Source: Muscardinus avellanarius
Lineage: Eukaryota > Chordata > Mammalia > Rodentia > Gliridae
Reading direction: 5' to 3'
Length of the DNA stretch: 64,000 nt
NCBI GenBank assembly: GCA_963383645.1
Contig: OY726565.1
Coordinates: 31,244,534 to 31,308,533 of the forward strand
A program made the translations under genes and the position numbers. The notes under the pieces are model-generated. The model was given only the letters and a program-made list of their open reading frames with translations, was not told where the DNA came from and searched no databases. Positions 11,834-24,434 of the stretch are shown here, piece by piece. Each line of letters begins with the position of its first letter. The stretch's first letter is position 1.

Positions 11834-14800
11834 CAAATATTTTATATATCTCTTTAATTAGTGAGGGAACAAATAAGATGTTAAAGTTGATTCATAGAAT
11901 TATTCAAATAAACCCCTTGAATACCCCTTGGTTCAAAACCCAGTGGCAAAACCAACAAAAACAACAACAACAAAAAAAAAACTTTTAAACAAGAAATGAG
12001 GACCTAGAATGGTTGGAACTAGAAATATGCCAGGTCTCCAGTTAATAAAGATGAATAGAAAAATGTATTTCATGATAATCCTTCTAAGATGACCTTTCTG
12101 TTATTTTCCAGTGAAATTATAATTTTAGAAAAATATTAATTAAAAAGCATGAATAAAAAATTTTAAGCCTTTTTTCTAAGGATCCCTCCTATTTTTTAAA
12201 ACACAGCTTAGATCATGTTCGTTATCTAGTGGTATTACATTGAAATCTTCTTTATGTCACTGGGTAGGTAAATAGATTAGGGAAGTTTAAAATACTGCCT
12301 TCAAAATTAGAAATGATTGCACTGGGACCTAGAAGCAGTTGGTACACTTGCATCAGACACTTTTTGCAGCAAATGCGTCTAAAACTCCAAATTAAATTAT
12401 TCACCTTTTTTATTCAATTAGGTTTTGATTCAATGCCTATGTCTTTAATAACAAAATGGTTCCAGGAAAAGTTGAACCCTGGAAAAGTTTTACCTAGCTA
12501 AGATTCCCCTGAAGGGAGGAAGTGAGTCACACTGTACTTACATTGGCAAATAAAACCACGGTGTTTGCCTGCTCCCTGTGGATTTTAATTTGCAGCAACA
12601 ATAAGCTGAACGTAATGGGACTTAGGTTAAATGGTTGAATATGAAGTTCAAGTCACAGCTAGGACAAAAGGTGAGTTAAATGTCATGGGCCAAGTGATCT
12701 GAGAAGAGTTATAGGAATGCCTCCCTTCTGACATCTAAATAGCTTGTTTTTGACCCCCATCCCAGATGTTTTCATGTGGGTCTTTTCACTTGAATTAGTT
12801 CCCTCAGCTCAGGTTGCACCTTGCACTCACAGCCCCAGGGAGAGAGGGCAGAGAATATGATCAAAGCAAATGTTTAAGTTGTCAAAGCCTGAATTTCCAA
12901 TTGTGCCTCTCTTTAGAGTACAATTTTATCTCCAACTATAGTTTGCATGCCACTTTCCCCTTTCATTTATTCATTAATTTATTCTCCTTTTACTTTATTT
13001 TTCTTATTCACAGATACTCATTTATTTATTCCTAGAGAGATGCCTATTGAGAGACTCTGAATAGATATGCTATTGGCATTTGAGGTGAGACAATTCTTTG
13101 TGCAGGATTGTCTAGTTTATTTCAAGATATTTATCATATCTGGGCCCCATCCACAAGGCAATCCTAATCTCTGAACAATCTGACAATGACCTCTGTGCTT
13201 TAATTTCACTTCCAGACATTGCAACAGAATCCTCAATCCACAATTTTCTTTTCTAAACATTGCAGAAAAATCCCACTGTTAGAGGATATCAGGATGAATA
13301 AGATGAGGTTCTGGACCCCAAGAAGTAATAATTTCTTAGGGAAAAGAAATAAATAAAACATCATTTAATAGATACTATGAGATAAGTATATATTAAACAG
13401 TAACTCCAGGGATTTTTTAAGATGGCTTCTCAGAGAAAAAAATATTTGAGTAAGAAATGCTTGAAACAGGTCTTTAAAGAACAAGTAAAATTTGTCGCAA
13501 TGAAGATTTGATTCCCAGGCTCAGAAGAGGTCCAAAGGCATGCCAGACTTCAGAAAATTGAAGGGTTTTAAGCAAATTTACCTAGAATGGTGCACAGAAC
13601 TAGAATTGGGAGGGGGTGATGATTGATAAGACAGGAATGGTGATTGGAAAAGGATCATCTAGGGTGTCACAAGCCAAGTTAATAATATACTAAACTTTAT
13701 TCTTAGGAATATGGGAGCATGAGATGGCACAATCAGAACAGAATTTCAGAAAGATAACTCATGCAAGGAAAGGTTTCTGGGATACTGACTAGAGAAAATA
13801 AGACTGGGAACAGGGGAATATTGGAATAATTTAGAAGAGGAAGAAAACATACTTAAATGGACTCAGTGGGGACTTCACTCCATTCAGTAAGTCCTGTCAA
13901 AAAACCTGCAGCCAGATATGATGGAGAATGCACCTTTAGTTGAACACACTGGCAAGCCGGAAAAATACTCACCTTAAGGAATTTGATGGTATTTCAGTAA
14001 GAAGGTAAGAGAAATAATCTAATTATGGGATTTGAGTTTCAGGTGGGTCATTTTAGGGAGAGTCTAAGGAAACAGGTTTATTTACTTTCAAAAAGTGAGG
14101 GTAATTCTATAGATAACTCAGTACATCTCATCTATAGGAAAGGCAGCCTAGAGGAAAGATGGGCAATAAACATAGCAGTCATTCATATTTTCTGAGAGAG
14201 GGCAATTGTCGATTTTTTGTGAGTAGCACAGTGACCATGTTCTTGACTCACATTGTCATGGCTTACATTATAAGTAGACTTCAAATATGTGGCTGGGAGA
14301 GGAGAAAAATGAGGCCATAGTCGAATGGAACTGATTGAGTAAGGGCTTTACTCTAATTTTATAAAGAAAGATAGTTGATCAAGTTAGAAGGAAAAGCACC
14401 TAGTAGAAAGTGTAAAGTCAGGGGAGAGAATAATGTAGTAAGAATACTTCAGATATTGGAGATCATGAATTTTCATTGGTGAATTCCACATAGTTTAATT
14501 TCTTCTATTAACACCTATCAGTTAAAGTACTGGAAAGTAGAAGATATGTGTTATTTAAATTACCTATTGTATCTATTTCCCTTTTTGAGTAGCTATTAAT
14601 TTTCATTTGCAGTTCTACATGATCTTAGGGAAATTGATTCCATTTCCAGTTTGAATGGGGGAGGGCATGCAGGACTGGGTTTAAGCTTATTTTATTTCAT
14701 TTGCTTGGCTAGAGGGATTGCTTTAATGGTGGGCACACGGCTGAGGACTTACACTGTGAATACTGGGGCTCATTTTTGCTCTTCCCTGATGGATATGTAT

Positions 14801-15076
14801 GCAGAAGGATTTGCTAACAGGCATTTTAGGATTATCAGGGCCTGGCCAGACAATGAGGCAAAGCTGAGAAAGAAGGCAGAATGAAAAAACAAAACAAAAC
14901 AAATACAATAAAACAAAACACCTTGGTCTTATTCACATTATTTGAGCCACACAGTCAAACTTCATTTGAAACCAGTTTACCTTTGGGTTTTTCATTTCAG
15001 TCTATTTGTAACTTTGTCTCTAGTTCTAACCAGGTAAGAAGTAAAAAAAGGTGACCTTTTTAAACTTCTTTAAACT
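11834..15076. other. Intergenic, no gene and no clear repeat
   Basis: AT-rich sequence with no B1-ID SINE for over 3 kb, unlike the rest of the window. The longest open frames (77 codons or less) match nothing I know. Confidence 0.5.
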
Positions 15077-15251
15077 TTTTTTTCTGGCACTGGGGATTGC
15101 ACTCAGGGACATTCTACCTCTGAACTACACCCCAGCACCAGGTCATTTTTTACTTTGGGTTTTGCCAGGTTGCTGAGGATGCCAAAGAACCATCGATCCT
15201 ATCTCAGCCTTCCAAGTACTGTGATTACAGGTGTGTGCCATCATGCCAGGC
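15077..15251 (-). mobile_element. B1-ID SINE
   Basis: GGGGATTGCACTCAGGGACA to GCCATCATGCCAGGC; middle shortened. Confidence 0.83.
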
Positions 15252-15658
15252 AAGAAGGCTGACTTTTTAGGTTGACCCAGAGCTATGTTTGTGGGCAAGG
15301 GCAACAAGAAATATGAGGGAATTAAGTGTCTTGGCAAAAGAATGGTCTAAATGACAGAGATGGGCAAGAAATTACCTGGCCTATTTCACTAAAAATTTTT
15401 CCTTTTTCTATCTTTTCTTCCTAGGGCTAAAGTCTGTGCTTTCTATGCTATCATATAACCTCATCAAATTCAAATGAAAGTTCATTTGTAAGAATAATAA
15501 TCTGGTAAATTGTGTGAGAATTCAAGTCTAGATTCCTGTTTATAATACACCATATAATTAGAGAACGATGTATATACGATGCACACACAGAGACACCCCC
15601 TCCCCCCAAACACCCCAACCATCTATTCACTTATTAAATACTTAAAAACAAGACAAGT

Positions 15659-15860
15659 CGCCGGGCGTGGTGGCGCTCGCCTGCAATCCCCGCGCTTGGG
15701 AGGCTGAGACAGGAGGATCGCACAGGTTGGAAGCCAACCTCAGCTACTTAGTGAGGCTCTCAGCAACTTAGTGAGACCCTATTTCCAAATAAAATATAAA
15801 CACAGCCCGGAGGTAGAAAGCCCCTGGGTTCCACCCCCCAGTACCACTAAAACCAACCAA
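15659..15860 (+). mobile_element. B1-ID SINE with target duplication
   Basis: GCCGGGCGTGGTGGCGCTCG head, CCCCCCAGTACC tail. AGACAAGTC flanks it near 15651 and 15883. Confidence 0.88.
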
Positions 15861-16084
15861 CCAAACAACAACAACAAAAACGAGACAAGTCAGAACAATG
15901 AGGAACCACTCAAGTGAGCTTTAGAGATGGCGAGGGCAGTGGGATTTGAGAAGTGGGAGGCCATCTGCTGTGCAGCTTATGTGGGTGATTAGAGGCAACT
16001 CCCGGGGCTTTTTTTCTCTCGGTAAATGTGTTAGTTTCAGAGAAGGCTTATTCTGCTTCTTAAATGGGAAATGAGGAATCTTTT

Positions 16085-16140
16085 TTATTGGCTCTGTGAC
16101 CTTGAACAAATCACTTAACCTCTTTGAGATGCATATTTTT
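16085..16140 (+). repeat. MIR fragment
   Basis: GTGACCTTGAACAAATCACT then TAACCTCTTTGAG is the conserved MIR core. Confidence 0.6.
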
Positions 16141-16162
16141 CATTTAAAAATCTTTTCTTTTG

Positions 16163-16361
16163 CAGTACTGGGGATGAAACACAGGGGCATTCTACCCTCA
16201 AGCTACACCCCAGCCCTATTTTCTCTTCTTTATTTTGAAACAGCATCTCACTGAGTTGCAAAGGGCCTCACTAGGTAGCTGAGGCTGTCCGCAAACCATG
16301 ATCCTCCTGTCTCAGCCTCCCAAATGCTGGGATTACAAGCATGTGCCACCGTGCCTGGCTT
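16163..16361 (-). mobile_element. B1-ID SINE with target duplication
   Basis: GGGGATGAAACACAGGGGC to CCACCGTGCCTGGCT; TTAAAAATCTTT flanks both sides (16144 and 16361). Confidence 0.88.
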
Positions 16362-16371
16362 TAAAAATCTT

Positions 16372-16520
16372 TAAAATGTTAATTTGACACACAAAAATTG
16401 TACATATTTGTGTGATACAGTGTGATCATTTAACATATGTGTACAATGTACAATGACCAAGTCATAGTAATTAGCATTTTGGTCTCCTATTACAATTTCT
16501 TTATATTGAGAATCTCTTTG
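16372..16520 (+). repeat. Old L1 3' UTR remnant
   Basis: AAAAATTGTACATATTTGTG and the following text resemble the conserved end of older mammalian L1 3' UTRs. It is diverged and flanked by SINEs on both sides. Confidence 0.5.
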
Positions 16521-16523
16521 TTG

Positions 16524-16734
16524 TGGTGGTAGTAGTACTGACTATTGAACACACGCACTGATGATTCTACCTACAAGCTACATCCTCACCCCTCTTTTAG
16601 TTTTATTTTGAAACAGGGTCTCACTAGGTTGATGAGAGTCTCACTACTTGCTGAGGTTGTCCTTGAACCTGAAATCCTCCTGTCTCAGCCTCCCAAGTAC
16701 TGGGATTACAAGCGTGCACCACCAAACCTTGCTC
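16524..16734 (-). mobile_element. B1-ID SINE, diverged tail
   Basis: ID part is degraded (CTATTGAACACACGCACTGA); B1 head ends CACCACCAAACCTTGCT. Confidence 0.8.
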
Positions 16735-16826
16735 ATGTTGAAAATCTTCCCATTTCTCTTTTCCAGTCCCTTATTGTATTGTAGAGTAGTAGAATATATT
16801 TTTCTTTTCTTTTTTTCTTTTTTCTT

Positions 16827-17003
16827 TTGGTACTGAGGATTGAATTCAGGGGCACTCTACCTCTGAGCTACGCCCCCAACCCTGTTTTATTTTTTATCCT
16901 GAAATAGGGCCTTGCTATGTTTCTGGGCTGGCTTCAACATACAATCTTCCTGTCTCAGCCTCCTGAGTACTAGGATTATAGGTGTGCAGCATTATACCCA
17001 GCA
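16827..17003 (-). mobile_element. B1-ID SINE
   Basis: GAGGATTGAATTCAGGGGCA to GCATTATACCCAGC. Confidence 0.83.
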
Positions 17004-17244
17004 ACACTTTTGCCTAAAAGTCTATTTTTGCTATAGCAATAATTAATATAACTGTATAATGCTTATGGTATATCATTTTTCATCAGTTTACTTTCATTCT
17101 TTCTATATTTTCTATTTATTCTGCAATGTCTAAGCAAATTTTTATTATAGAACAAGATGGAGAGCCCAACCAGCACTCTGAAATCTTTCTATATTTAAAG
17201 TCTATTTAGATAACATATACCTGAGTTCTTTTTGTGTGTGTGTG

Positions 17245-17449
17245 TGGCACTGGGATTGAGCCAAGGAGCATTCTACCTTAGAGCTATACCCCCGGCCCTA
17301 TTTTATTTTTTATTTTGAAACAAGGTCTTACTAAATTGCAGAGGGCCTTACCACATTGCTGAGTTGCTAAAGCTGGCCACGAACCTCCTATCCTCCTGTC
17401 TTAGCCTCCCAAACACTGGGATTACAGGTGTGTACCACCATGCCTGTCT
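17245..17449 (-). mobile_element. B1-ID SINE
   Basis: GGGATTGAGCCAAGGAGCAT to ACCACCATGCCTGTCT, preceded by a short (GT)n. Confidence 0.85.
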
Positions 17450-17625
17450 ACTTGGGGCATTTTACTTCTGAGCTACATCCCCAGCCCTATTTTTTATTCT
17501 TTATTTTGAAACAGTGTCTCACTAAGTTCCAGAGGGCCTTACTAAGTAGATGAGGCTGGCTAAGAACCAGAGCTCCTCCTGTCCCAAGTGCTGGGATTAC
17601 AAGCATGCACCACCACACCCGGCCT
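17450..17625 (-). mobile_element. B1-ID SINE
   Basis: Lies head to tail with the preceding copy; GGCATTTTACTTCTGAGCTA to CACCACCACACCCGGCC. Confidence 0.85.
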
Positions 17626-17704
17626 TACTTCGGTCCTTTATTTTTATCCCTATATATAGCAGTATCAGACAGCACTTGAGCTCTAATGCTTGAAAGCCAC
17701 TTTA

Positions 17705-17904
17705 TTTTTTTTATTTTTTACTTTTTGGTGGTACTGGGGTTCCTGGAAGCCCTCCGGGCTACACTCCCAGACCTATTTTTACATTTTTATTTGGAAACAG
17801 GGTCTCCTAAGCCAGCGCGCACGGCTGGCTTCGAACTTGCGTGATCCTCCTGTCTCTGCCTCCCAAGCGCGGGGATTACAAGTGTGGGCCACCACGCCCG
17901 GCTA
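17705..17904 (-). mobile_element. Young B1-ID SINE, short-linker subtype
   Basis: Short-linker subtype with CpG-rich ends (AAGCGCGGGGATTACAAG). The perfect 12-bp duplication AAAGCCACTTTA lies at 17693-17704 and 17905-17916. Confidence 0.9.
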
Positions 17905-18189
17905 AAAGCCACTTTAAACAGTGAAATGACCAACAAAAAGCACAAAAAAGGCAAAGGGGGCACTAAATAGACCATGGAAAGACGCTTGTTTATAGTATGA
18001 GATCACCTTGTTTACCCTCTGATGGAAATGTGCAGGGGACATTGAGCAATTCAAACTTCTTGCTGTTCTGCACACGACTCTGAATGACCATGAAAGTACT
18101 GTATCGATTTGGGGGTTACAAATATACTTTAGCAAGCAGAATTTGCAAATCCAGACCTGTGACTAATGAGGACTGACTGTATTTCCTCA

Positions 18190-18680
18190 AATATTTCTAT
18201 TTCTCATATTGTTCCTTCCTGAAATTTCAAGTTTCCATCTGGAAGCATTCCCTTCAGGCTACAGAACTTTCTTTAGAACATTTCTTGTTTGGTAGTTTTG
18301 GTAGTGACTAATTTTCTTTTTATTTCTCTGAAAATATCATGATTTTTACCGTCATCATTGAGGAACATTTTTTGGGTTGACAGTTTCTTCAATTTTCCAA
18401 AGACACTAAATTTCTAAAGGAGACCTACTCAGAGTTATTTTTCCTTCAGAGTTCGCGATGGGCAATCTATGGTGATTCAAATCGTGCCTTTTATGTAATT
18501 GTCACTTTTCCTCTGAATGCTTCCAGTTTCTCTATATTTTTTGTCTTCAGCAATCTGTGATTTCTCCAGTCCTAGTTAACTTTGTATTTTTTCTGCCTGA
18601 GGTTTGCTAAGGTTGTTTAGCTCTGCATATTTCTATCTTTCAGGATGCCAGCTTTTTTTTTTTTCATATGTTAGGGATTC
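18190..18680 (-). repeat. Probable ancient L1 remnant, antisense
   Basis: TTTCTTGTTTGGTAGTTTTG, GGAACATTTTTTGGGTTGAC and the surrounding text resemble old L1 3' sequence read in antisense. Similarity is judged by eye only. Confidence 0.4.
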
Positions 18681-19104
18681 TTTGTTTTGTGTTCCTCTAT
18701 GTATTTCATACTTAACAATAAATAGCTTATGAAGGAGGCTGTGTCTGTTGCATGCCCTCCTTGGGGACAGGAAAAAGACGTGCTACCACCTTAGAATACC
18801 TGTTTCACTCCAGGCTATGGATAAAGAGTAGGAACTTGCTGCAAAAGGAAGAACCAGTACCTAGTGTTCTGGTTATAGCAGTTTCCTGATTAATTCCATT
18901 TCACCAGCTACCTGAGCATTATCCTGTTTATGAAACTCAAAGCCCTGAATTCTAAATAGTAACAGTACCCTTGTTGCTATTATGGGGTGGGGGTTGGGGA
19001 AGCTTAATTGGTTCACCTGCTCTTGCTGTGATCCTCCTATTAATTGCTTTATAGTTTGGTCTGGGCTCCTTTACACTTTAGATGTGGAACATTCTTTGTG
19101 CAGT

Positions 19105-19132
19105 TATTATTATTATTATTATTATTATTATG
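19105..19132 (+). repeat. (ATT)n microsatellite
   Basis: About nine ATT units. Confidence 0.95.
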
Positions 19133-19599
19133 AGTAGTAGTAGTTTTATAGCAGCCCTGTTTTCTTACTTTGGAGCTTTTGTTCCTTTCTTTCTATTCAG
19201 CCCCATCTATTTTTGAGGAATCTTCATAGGATTTAGATTATCTGTGGCTTATCTTTTTTACCATTGTACATAGGAGCTTAAGTATTTCTCTTTTCCTAAT
19301 TAGATTTGTGCCAGGATGACTCCAGTATGTATCAAAGTAACACTTCTTTTTTCCTCCCTTCCTTTTGCCCTTCCCTTCATTCCCAGAGATAACAGCCAGA
19401 TCTCATTATTTAGCTAAGTAGATAATGAATATAAACAACTCTATGTAAGATTGGCTGAGAAGAGAATACTACACACTCTCAGTCAGTAACGGGAGAATTC
19501 TGGGGAGTCCAGAGTGTTCTCGTTATAATAGAATGTTAAACCAACCTCCATGATCAGTTTTGCTTGTTTCAGGCAGGCTTTGAAATTGCCTTGAATGTT

Positions 19600-20090
19600 T
19601 AAGATATGTTGGTGTGTCACAAGGGGAGAGTTGATTCCTCAGCCTGGGATCGCTGGAGTCCTTGGCTTACATGATGAAAAAAATTTCAGCACACACTGGA
19701 GACATAGATTTATTTAGGAAAGTAGGAAATACACATTCAAGGGAGAGCCGGCCACCCCAAAAGTGAGAAGTCCCTTTGGGAAGGCAGAGCTCGTACTTAT
19801 TGAGGGATGGGCAGGAGGAGGTATATAAGGATGACCAGTCAGGTAGTCATAGGTGATTAAGGGTGTGTAGGTCCTCTTCCAGTTCTAGACCTTCACTGTA
19901 CTATCAGCAGGTATTCATTTTGTTTAAGCTGTTCAACGACAGCCAGTAACATCTGAGGAGACTGCTGTCTTGGTAGTTCCCAAGGAGATTCCTCTTTTGT
20001 GTTATCTCTGTGGTCGGATAAACAGACACTTCTCTAAGGGGAGTCATTTGGATATAACAGGACTTGTCACAGGCTTCCATATTAAAGTTA
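19600..20090. repeat. Possible LTR remnant
   Basis: GATTTATTTAGGAAAGTAGG followed by GGGAGAGCCGGCCACC and a TATATAAGG near 19821 recall solitary rodent LTRs read in antisense. I cannot define the ends or family, and no retroviral gene is present. Confidence 0.3.
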
Positions 20091-20294
20091 AGTTTTCTTT
20101 GTTCTTCCTTTATATTTCCTTTCTACCTATTTCTTCTATCCTACAACAGGTAGACTGTTTTCAAGTAAAAACAGTTCTAGTTATATTCAAACACTGCCAC
20201 CTTGTGGCTTATTCCCTGTGTCTTCTCCTTCCATTTTCAAACACTTAGAGCTGACCCACTCAAAAGAGTTCATTCATTATGCTAACTAAATGCT

Positions 20295-20656
20295 GAGTTT
20301 TACACATATTATTTCATTTATACTTCACAATAACTTAACAAAAGAAGTACTATTAAATCAGTTAATTAATTAGCTAATTAATTAATCTAGTGGTACTGCG
20401 GATTGAACCCAAGAGAGTTCTACCTCTGAGCCACACTCCCAGCCATATTTTATTTTCCAGTTTGAAACAGAGTTTCACTAGGCTGCTGAGAATCTTGCGA
20501 TGTTTTCAAGGCTGTCCTTGAACCTGACATTCTCCTGTCTCAGTACCAGGATTACCAGCATGTGTCACCTTACATGGATCTTAAATTCATTTTAGAGATG
20601 AGGACAGTAGGCCAAGAGGGTTATGTAACTTGCTAGAGGTCTCATAGTTAGTAAAA
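20295..20656 (-). repeat. MIR, split by a SINE
   Basis: AGATGAGGACAGTAGGCCAA and TATGTAACTTGCTAGAGGTC follow the SINE; TTTCATTTATACTTCACAAT precedes it. Confidence 0.6.
20391..20577 (-). mobile_element. B1-ID SINE inserted in a MIR
   Basis: GCGGATTGAACCCAAGAGAG to TGTGTCACCTTACATGG; MIR sequence flanks both sides. Confidence 0.82.
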
Positions 20657-20675
20657 ATATAAATAATTGTGTATT

Positions 20676-20889
20676 TGTGGTACTGGGGACTGAACCCAGG
20701 AGCATTCTACCTCTGAGCTAAACTCTCAGCCCTTTTTATTTTTTCTAATTTTTAATATTTTGTTTGAAACAGGGTTTGCTACATTCCTGAGCACCTTAAT
20801 AAATCACTGAGGCTGACTTTGAACCTGTGATTTTCCTGTCTCAGCCTCCCAAGTACTTGAATTACAGAAGTTTGTTACCACACCCAGCT
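20676..20889 (-). mobile_element. B1-ID SINE
   Basis: GGGGACTGAACCCAGGAGCA to TTACCACACCCAGCT. Confidence 0.85.
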
Positions 20890-20980
20890 GAGGAATAAAA
20901 TTTATAACCAGACAACTTGCCTCCATGCCCTTGCTTTTACTGAACACATAGATAAAACTAATAAACCTAAAAATAAAACA

Positions 20981-21285
20981 AGTCGAGCGTGGTGGAGCAC
21001 ACTTGTAGTCCCATTACTTGGGAGACTGAGAGAGGAGAATCACAAGCTCATGGGCAGCCTCAGCTACTTAGTGAGCCCTCTGAAACTTAGTGAGACTCTG
21101 TTTCAAAAAAAAAAAAAAAAGTCCCTGGGTTCAATGCCCAGAACTGCAAGAAAACACCACCAACAACAAAAACAAAACAAAAAACAACAAAACGAAGAAT
21201 AAAAAATAGGTCTGGCAGTGTAGTTTGGAGGTAGAATGCACTGAGTTCACTCCTCAGTATCGCATAAAAAAAATAAAACAATGTG
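20981..21285 (+). mobile_element. B1-ID SINE with extra or split ID tail
   Basis: GTCGAGCGTGGTGGAGCACA head and a first tail ending 21150; a second ID tail (AATAGGTCTGGCAGTGTAGT) follows at 21205-21268. Confidence 0.75.
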
Positions 21286-21320
21286 ACATATAAGTTTTAG
21301 AAGTAGTAGAGAGAAAAACT

Positions 21321-21500
21321 TGTTAGGAAAAGCCATTAGAGAAATCTTTATAGATTTGTGAGGATGGGTCTTTGTATAGGAAGAATGCAGCAGCAAGCAT
21401 ACCCCATAATTTCAAGAGCACAGAAAAAGCTTAACCTTCCTTTATTGTTTTGTCTGCCCTCTATACCCCTTCTGAGAAATTACTCCTCACTCTACTTCAT
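21321..21500 (+). repeat. Local duplication, copy 1 (partner 26664-26861)
   Basis: From TGTTAGGAAAAGCCATTAGA to CTTCAT this matches 26664-26861 with few changes, apart from about 20 extra bases in copy 2. Neither copy resembles a repeat family I know. Confidence 0.85.
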
Positions 21501-21530
21501 CTGAATGCTCTAACAAGGATAAGAGATTTT

Positions 21531-22401
21531 TTTCACTTTTTTTAAATTGGTGCATTGTAATCATATATCACATTGGAGTACAAGACTTGAGAGGATATAC
21601 AAGCACACATCATCAAATTAACCCTCATCCAGCCCCCATCCCATTCCTTCCCCCTCCCTCGATCCCATGCTTGTTTGGTGATTAACTTTGATACATTTGT
21701 TTATGTACCTCCTGTGTTTTAAAGAGGCTCCATCCTCCCCTATTCCATACCCTCTGATTGGTCACCTTAATTGCTTCACTATAGGACCCTTTCTATAGCT
21801 CGACCTCTTCCTGTTGCCCCTTTCCTCCTAGTTATTGCTGATTAGGGGAAGCATCTGATTTTATTTTCTGCGATATTTCTCTGTGCATGCCGCGTGGCAA
21901 GTACAGATCCCACTCTTGACGGCCCCAGTAGTGGCCTGGCTACCCGGTGGACTGATCCAGACCTCACTGGCTCAAGCAGCGGCTTTGCCTCATGGGAGGC
22001 CCTGATTCTGATCTCTCTGGTCCCGACACCAGCCTAACCCCTCGGCTAGCTCCGATCCAGGCCTTGGAGGCCCCAGCACCGGCCTAGCCTCACAGCAGGC
22101 TCTGATCCCGGCCTCGCTGGCCCCAGCACCAGCCTAACTCCTCGGCAGGCTCCGATCCCAGCCTCAGAGGCCCCAGTAGCGGCCTTGCCTCCTGTCAGGC
22201 TCTGATCCCGGCCTCGGAGGCCCCAGCACCGGCCTTGCCTCACGATGAGCTCCGATCCCGGCCTTGCTGGCCCCGGCACCGGCCTAACCCCTCAGCAGGC
22301 TCAAATCCAGCCTCAGAGGCCCCAGCACCGGCCTAGCCCCACGGCAGGCTCCAATGCTGTCCATTGGCCCCAGCACCGGCCCAACCCCTTGGCAAACTTG
22401 A
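21531..22401 (-). mobile_element. VNTR-composite retroelement, 5'-truncated copy (A)
   Basis: Read on the minus strand, this has about ten 50-bp monomers (22400 down to 21905), the same 3' domain (CCTCTGATTGGTCACCTTAA in + orientation, 21753-21772) and a tail near 21540. It is flanked by GATAAGAGATTTT (21518-21530) and GATAAGATATTTT (22402-22414), a 13-bp repeat with one mismatch. It shows the family is dispersed and not a tandem duplication of intron 9. Confidence 0.8.
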
Positions 22402-22789
22402 GATAAGATATTTTCAATCATGATATCCTTGACTTTTTACCTAATTCAAGCCAATAGGAATCCATCAGGCCCCCTGGGATTTCTAAGTGAAATGAAGACT
22501 CAGCTCTATCTTCCCTAAAGGCCAAGCTGAGGTAGGAACCAGGAAGCCACAGCCAGCAAGTGTCCTCCTGTGGAAGATGGTCTGGAGCAGAATAAAACTA
22601 AACAAAAAAATTCCACGAAACTCTTGTATGAATAACCATTCTTGTAGAACAATCAGATTTGGATTTCTACCCAAGTTCCAATATTCTCTCTTCTGCCGCT
22701 ATCTGAAGCAGGGATAGCACTGACAGTCCTTACCCCTATACAACCAGAAATGCAGTGATAATGATGAGTTAGCGTGTGTGTGTGTGGGG

Positions 22790-23343
22790 GGGGGGGTAGG
22801 GATTGAACTCCTCCAAGCTACACCCAGCCCTATTTTTTTTCCAATTGCTGGTTTTATTCAATAATTATTTTGTTAGTACATGGCAATTATATATCATAGA
22901 GAGATTCAATGTGATGAAAACATGTATGCACACAGTTTTGGTGTATTTTCCTCCATATTCTACCTGCTTTCCCCTTTTCCTTCCAAGTACCTATTATGAA
23001 ATTGGGAGCAATACCTTCATATGTGGTCATAGTATTATATGAACTGTTGGATTCATCAGTCCTCCCCCTTTTCCAACCTAATTCCTTCCCCCAATCCATT
23101 CCAATACTCTCTAGGTCTCTCTCTGTATTAGTTAAAATTTCTTATATTTCCTATTTTCTCTCCAGCCTCCACATATAAGAGAAAATATATAGCCCTTGGC
23201 CTTATGAGACTGCCCCCAAACCTATTTTATCTTTTATTTGGAAATGGGGTCTTGCTAAGTTTCTGAGGCTGGCTTTGAGGATGTGAGGCTTTTGTCTCAG
23301 CCTTCTAAGTATTGGAATTATATGTGGGTCCCACCATGCCTGG
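22790..23343 (-). mobile_element. B1-ID SINE split by an insertion
   Basis: ID tail at 22790-22842 and B1 part at 23206-23343 with an L1-like piece between them. Confidence 0.65.
22843..23205 (-). repeat. L1 3'-end-like insertion splitting a SINE
   Basis: SINE halves at 22790-22842 and 23206-23343 flank this stretch. GAGTTAGC before (22767) and after (23345) would be the SINE's target duplication. The insert has the polypyrimidine and ACATGTATGCACACAG text of antisense L1 3' ends; family not certain. Confidence 0.5.
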
Positions 23344-24434
23344 CTGAGTTAGCATTTTTTTATTATGAAGAATTATAGTGTACATTTTGGAAAAATGACA
23401 TTTAGGGAGTTTAGTGATGATCCTGTGTGGCTTAAAATATATACAGTGTTCCCCTCCTAATGCCTAAACTATTCTTTTTCTACATGTCCCTTCTAAATTA
23501 CCACCATATTCTAAAGCCGTCTCTAGTTTTATCTTTTTTTGAGATTATTTTATAAATCCTATTCAATCACATTTCTAAAATTTGACTTTTTAATCACACA
23601 AGTAACAATATTGCATTGAAAAACTACAGATTATTGTTTGAGGACTTCCGGGAAGATGGCAACCGAGAAAAGCGGGGCTTAAGAGCCCCGCTAACAACCA
23701 ATCTCCATTACCACAAAATCAGCGCCTTTCATAGCCAGAAAACACCATCACCAGAGAAACAAAAAAATCACCAGGCTCCAGAGAGAAAGCGGACTGAGAA
23801 CAGAGGTCAGAGCCACAGAGGAGATACACCGGCCTCAAGCCCAAGGACGCGGCAGCAGCGCCATACTGCCAGCGGCAGCGGCAAATTCACCGGACAGCTA
23901 CAGCAAGCCGAGGTGAGCCGCTGCGGAACAGCCAGGTGGGATTTCTCGCCGCAGGTAAAATCTAAAGCTCCCAGTGGCTGAGCTCAGCACACGCCGCAGG
24001 GATTCAGGGTGGAAATCAAAACCAAGAAGAAATACGCCAGCCTCACGGCCGAGGGTGTAGCAGCAGCGCCATATTGCCACTGGCGGCAGCAGCAGAGAAT
24101 TCACCGAGTCCAGTACACCTACATCTGCGTACTCAAGAACAGTGAGTCAAATTGTGGGCCACAGAGGAGAAATACCAGTACTGTACTCCCTGGGACTTGA
24201 CCCAGTGGGGGAGTGGCGGTGGCAGAGATATTACACCATAGGAGAATGTGCAACCTGGCACCCCCCACAGTCTAAAGCAGCCTCTATAGACTCTCTGGGT
24301 CAGAGACTCTGTGATACAACCCAGTAAAGGAGTAGTGGGGTCTGAGATAATACTGACTCGAGATCCAGAACACCTTAAGTGAAGTCATAGTGACCCAAGG
24401 GAAGAACCCAGAGAAGACACAAACTTCCGAAATC

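Noticed and set aside
20195..20215. Second CTCF-like motif (GCCACCTTGTGGC)
   Set aside because: It misses two core positions of the motif, too weak to list.
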